Positions 5,331-6,295 of a stretch of 6,295 nt of DNA are shown here, in pieces; the stretch's first letter is position 1, and each line of letters begins with the position of its first letter. Origin of the DNA: Deltaproteobacteria bacterium (GTDB lineage: Bacteria; Myxococcota_A; UBA9160; PR03); NCBI GenBank assembly GCA_018262315.1, contig JAGSPS010000195.1, positions 1 to 6,295 on the forward strand, given 5' to 3'. A model generated the notes under the pieces. The model searched no databases, was not told the DNA's origin, and saw only the letters and a program-made list of their open reading frames with translations. The translations under genes and the position numbers were made by a program.

Positions 5331-6091
5331 AGAAGACGCCCGCGCGGGCTGCGACCAAGCCCGTGGCGAAGAAGCCCGCCGTGAAGAAGCCGGTGAAGGC
5401 CGCCGCGAAGGCTGCAGCGCCGGCGAAGGCTTCCGCTCCAGCGAAGCGCCCTGCCGCAGCCAAGGTGCTTCCGATGGCCAAGGCACCCGCACCGGCGAAG
5501 CCCGCCGCGTCCCCGAAGCCTGCGACGCCGCTGAAGTCGGTGCCCGCGGCTGCCGCGCCCGCGCCGGCACTTGCGCCTGCCGCGCCCCCACGTGCGGCAC
5601 CGGTCGTCGTCGCCACCGCGCCGACGCCGCGTCCTGCGCCGAAGCCTGCGCCTGTCATCGCCCCGCGCACGGACGTGCGCTTCGCCGGCATCAGCGAAGC
5701 CGACCTGCTGCGCATGCCCGCCGACGACTACATGAACGACGCGCAACTCGCGTTCTTCCGGGCCATGCTGCTCGACATGAAGCGCGAGCTCGAGCAGAAC
5801 GCCGGTGCCACGTCCGAACACCTTCGCGAGAACGAAGTGGTGCCGGATCCTGCGGACCGCGCGACCATCGAGGAGGAACACGCCCTCGAGCTGCGCACCC
5901 GCGACCGCGAGCGCAAGCTCATGAAGAAAGTCGATCAGTCGTTGCGGCGCATCGAGGACGGCTCGTACGGCTGGTGCGAGGAAACCGGTGAGCCGATCGG
6001 CCTCGCCCGCTTGCTCGCCCGCCCGACGGCCACGATGTCGGTCGAGGCGCAGGCGCGTCGCGAGCTGAAGCAGCGGATGTACGGCGACTAA
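5309..6091 (+). CDS. dksA: DksA-family RNA polymerase-binding regulator, single-cysteine form with long K/A/P-rich tail
   Basis: The product has 260 residues (E. coli DksA: 151). DksA binds in the RNA polymerase secondary channel and, with ppGpp, represses rRNA and activates amino-acid promoters. Residues 1-121 form a low-complexity tail of Lys, Ala and Pro with repeated PAK and KKP units, resembling histone-H1-like tails. The DksA part starts near ISEADLLRMP (128-137), then DDYMNDAQLAFF (139-150). The coiled-coil tip PDPADRA (179-185) keeps the two key aspartates, Asp180 and Asp183. The helix ELRTRDRERKLMKK (194-207) is well conserved. The zinc site is reduced to one Cys: the four ligand positions are Cys223, Thr226, Ser244 and Ala247, so a normal zinc finger cannot form. 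Zinc-independent DksA proteins with this pattern are known. The end RRELKQRMYGD looks betaproteobacterial. An in-frame open stretch continues upstream, but the ribosome binding site supports ATG 5309. Confidence 0.92.
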   Translation: MPRQTAVKKTPARAATKPVAKKPAVKKPVKAAAKAAAPAKASAPAKRPAAAKVLPMAKAPAPAKPAASPKPATPLKSVPAAAAPAPALAPAAPPRAAPVVVATAPTPRPAPKPAPVIAPRTDVRFAGISEADLLRMPADDYMNDAQLAFFRAMLLDMKRELEQNAGATSEHLRENEVVPDPADRATIEEEHALELRTRDRERKLMKKVDQSLRRIEDGSYGWCEETGEPIGLARLLARPTATMSVEAQARRELKQRMYGD

Positions 6092-6238
6092 CCGTTACGC
6101 CGGAGCCTCGCCCAAGTCGCCGCGCCCCGGGGCCCGGCCGTGTTCGGGGGCGTTCGGCGAAAACCTCTTGCGCGACCGGCGCCGGATGGTTTCTAGTACG
6201 TGCTGTCCGGCGTTGCTCCCGCCCTGAATCGGCTACTC
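6092..6238. other. Intergenic region after dksA, no clear gene
   Basis: It contains two perfect 10-base palindromes, GCCCCGGGGC (6124-6133) and CCGGCGCCGG (6176-6185), and two GTTCGG copies spaced 10 bases apart (6142-6147, 6152-6157). No stem followed by a T-run is present, so no intrinsic terminator can be called. TTGCGC at 6168-6173 has no convincing -10 partner. Confidence 0.4.
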
Positions 6239-6295
6239 ATGAGTTCCGTGCGCAGGCTTCTTTCCCGGCTGCTCCTTGCCCTCGCGCTGGTCGTC
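6239..6295 (+). CDS. N-terminal fragment of a probable exported or membrane protein
   Basis: An open frame from ATG 6239 runs off the window after 19 codons: MSSVRRLLSRLLLALALVV. Positively charged residues followed by an unbroken hydrophobic run are typical of a signal peptide or the first transmembrane helix. No good Shine-Dalgarno is visible before the ATG. The identity cannot be told from this fragment. In many betaproteobacteria hslV follows dksA, but this N-terminus is not HslV-like. A start in another frame or further downstream cannot be excluded. Confidence 0.5.
   Translation, partial: MSSVRRLLSRLLLALALVV

Noticed and set aside
5975..6052. Loss of zinc-finger cysteines as a sign of a decaying dksA
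   Set aside because: The rest of the domain is well conserved, including both tip aspartates, and the C-x2-T ... S-x2-A pattern is typical of functional zinc-independent DksA proteins.

Overview
The window is high-GC, densely coded chromosomal backbone from a proteobacterium, most likely a betaproteobacterium (Burkholderiales or a relative). That placement is inferred from gene content and protein sequence, not from a search. The clues are an LpxL-type lipid A acyltransferase next to dapF, the dapF - DUF484 - xerC order (matching dapF-yigA-xerC of Escherichia coli), a single-cysteine DksA ending like betaproteobacterial forms, and a COG0523 metallochaperone gene overlapping dksA. Every recognisable gene is on the + strand. 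No rRNA, tRNA, CRISPR array, insertion sequence, phage gene or toxin-antitoxin pair was found.

Layout. Bases 1-155 are the last 50 codons of a lipid A acyltransferase. Bases 156-336 are almost filled by a long imperfect inverted repeat whose right arm reaches the dapF ribosome binding site. dapF (337-1176), a DUF484 gene (1176-1817) and xerC (1823-2752) follow with gaps of -1 and 5 bases, so they very probably form one operon. After the xerC stop come five degenerate 7-base repeats and an 11-base direct repeat. Then comes an RlmI-like 23S rRNA cytosine methyltransferase (2836-4167) with an arginine-rich N-terminal extension. A good sigma-70-type promoter (4196-4224) and a structured leader precede a COG0523/CobW GTPase (4341-5330), which overlaps a dksA gene (5309-6091) by 22 bases. 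This DksA lacks three of the four zinc ligands and carries a tail of about 120 residues rich in lysine, alanine and proline. The window ends in the first 19 codons of a probable exported or membrane-anchored protein.

How the genes fit together. The first half covers envelope and chromosome upkeep: lipid A acylation, meso-diaminopimelate for peptidoglycan and lysine, and resolution of chromosome dimers at dif. The middle gene modifies ribosomal RNA. The last pair links a putative zinc/metal chaperone GTPase to a DksA that should not need zinc, a pairing that suggests metal homeostasis tied to transcriptional control.

No wholly new system is visible. The parts most worth a second look are the inverted repeat before dapF, the heptad repeats after xerC, and the coupled chaperone / tailed zinc-independent DksA pair.
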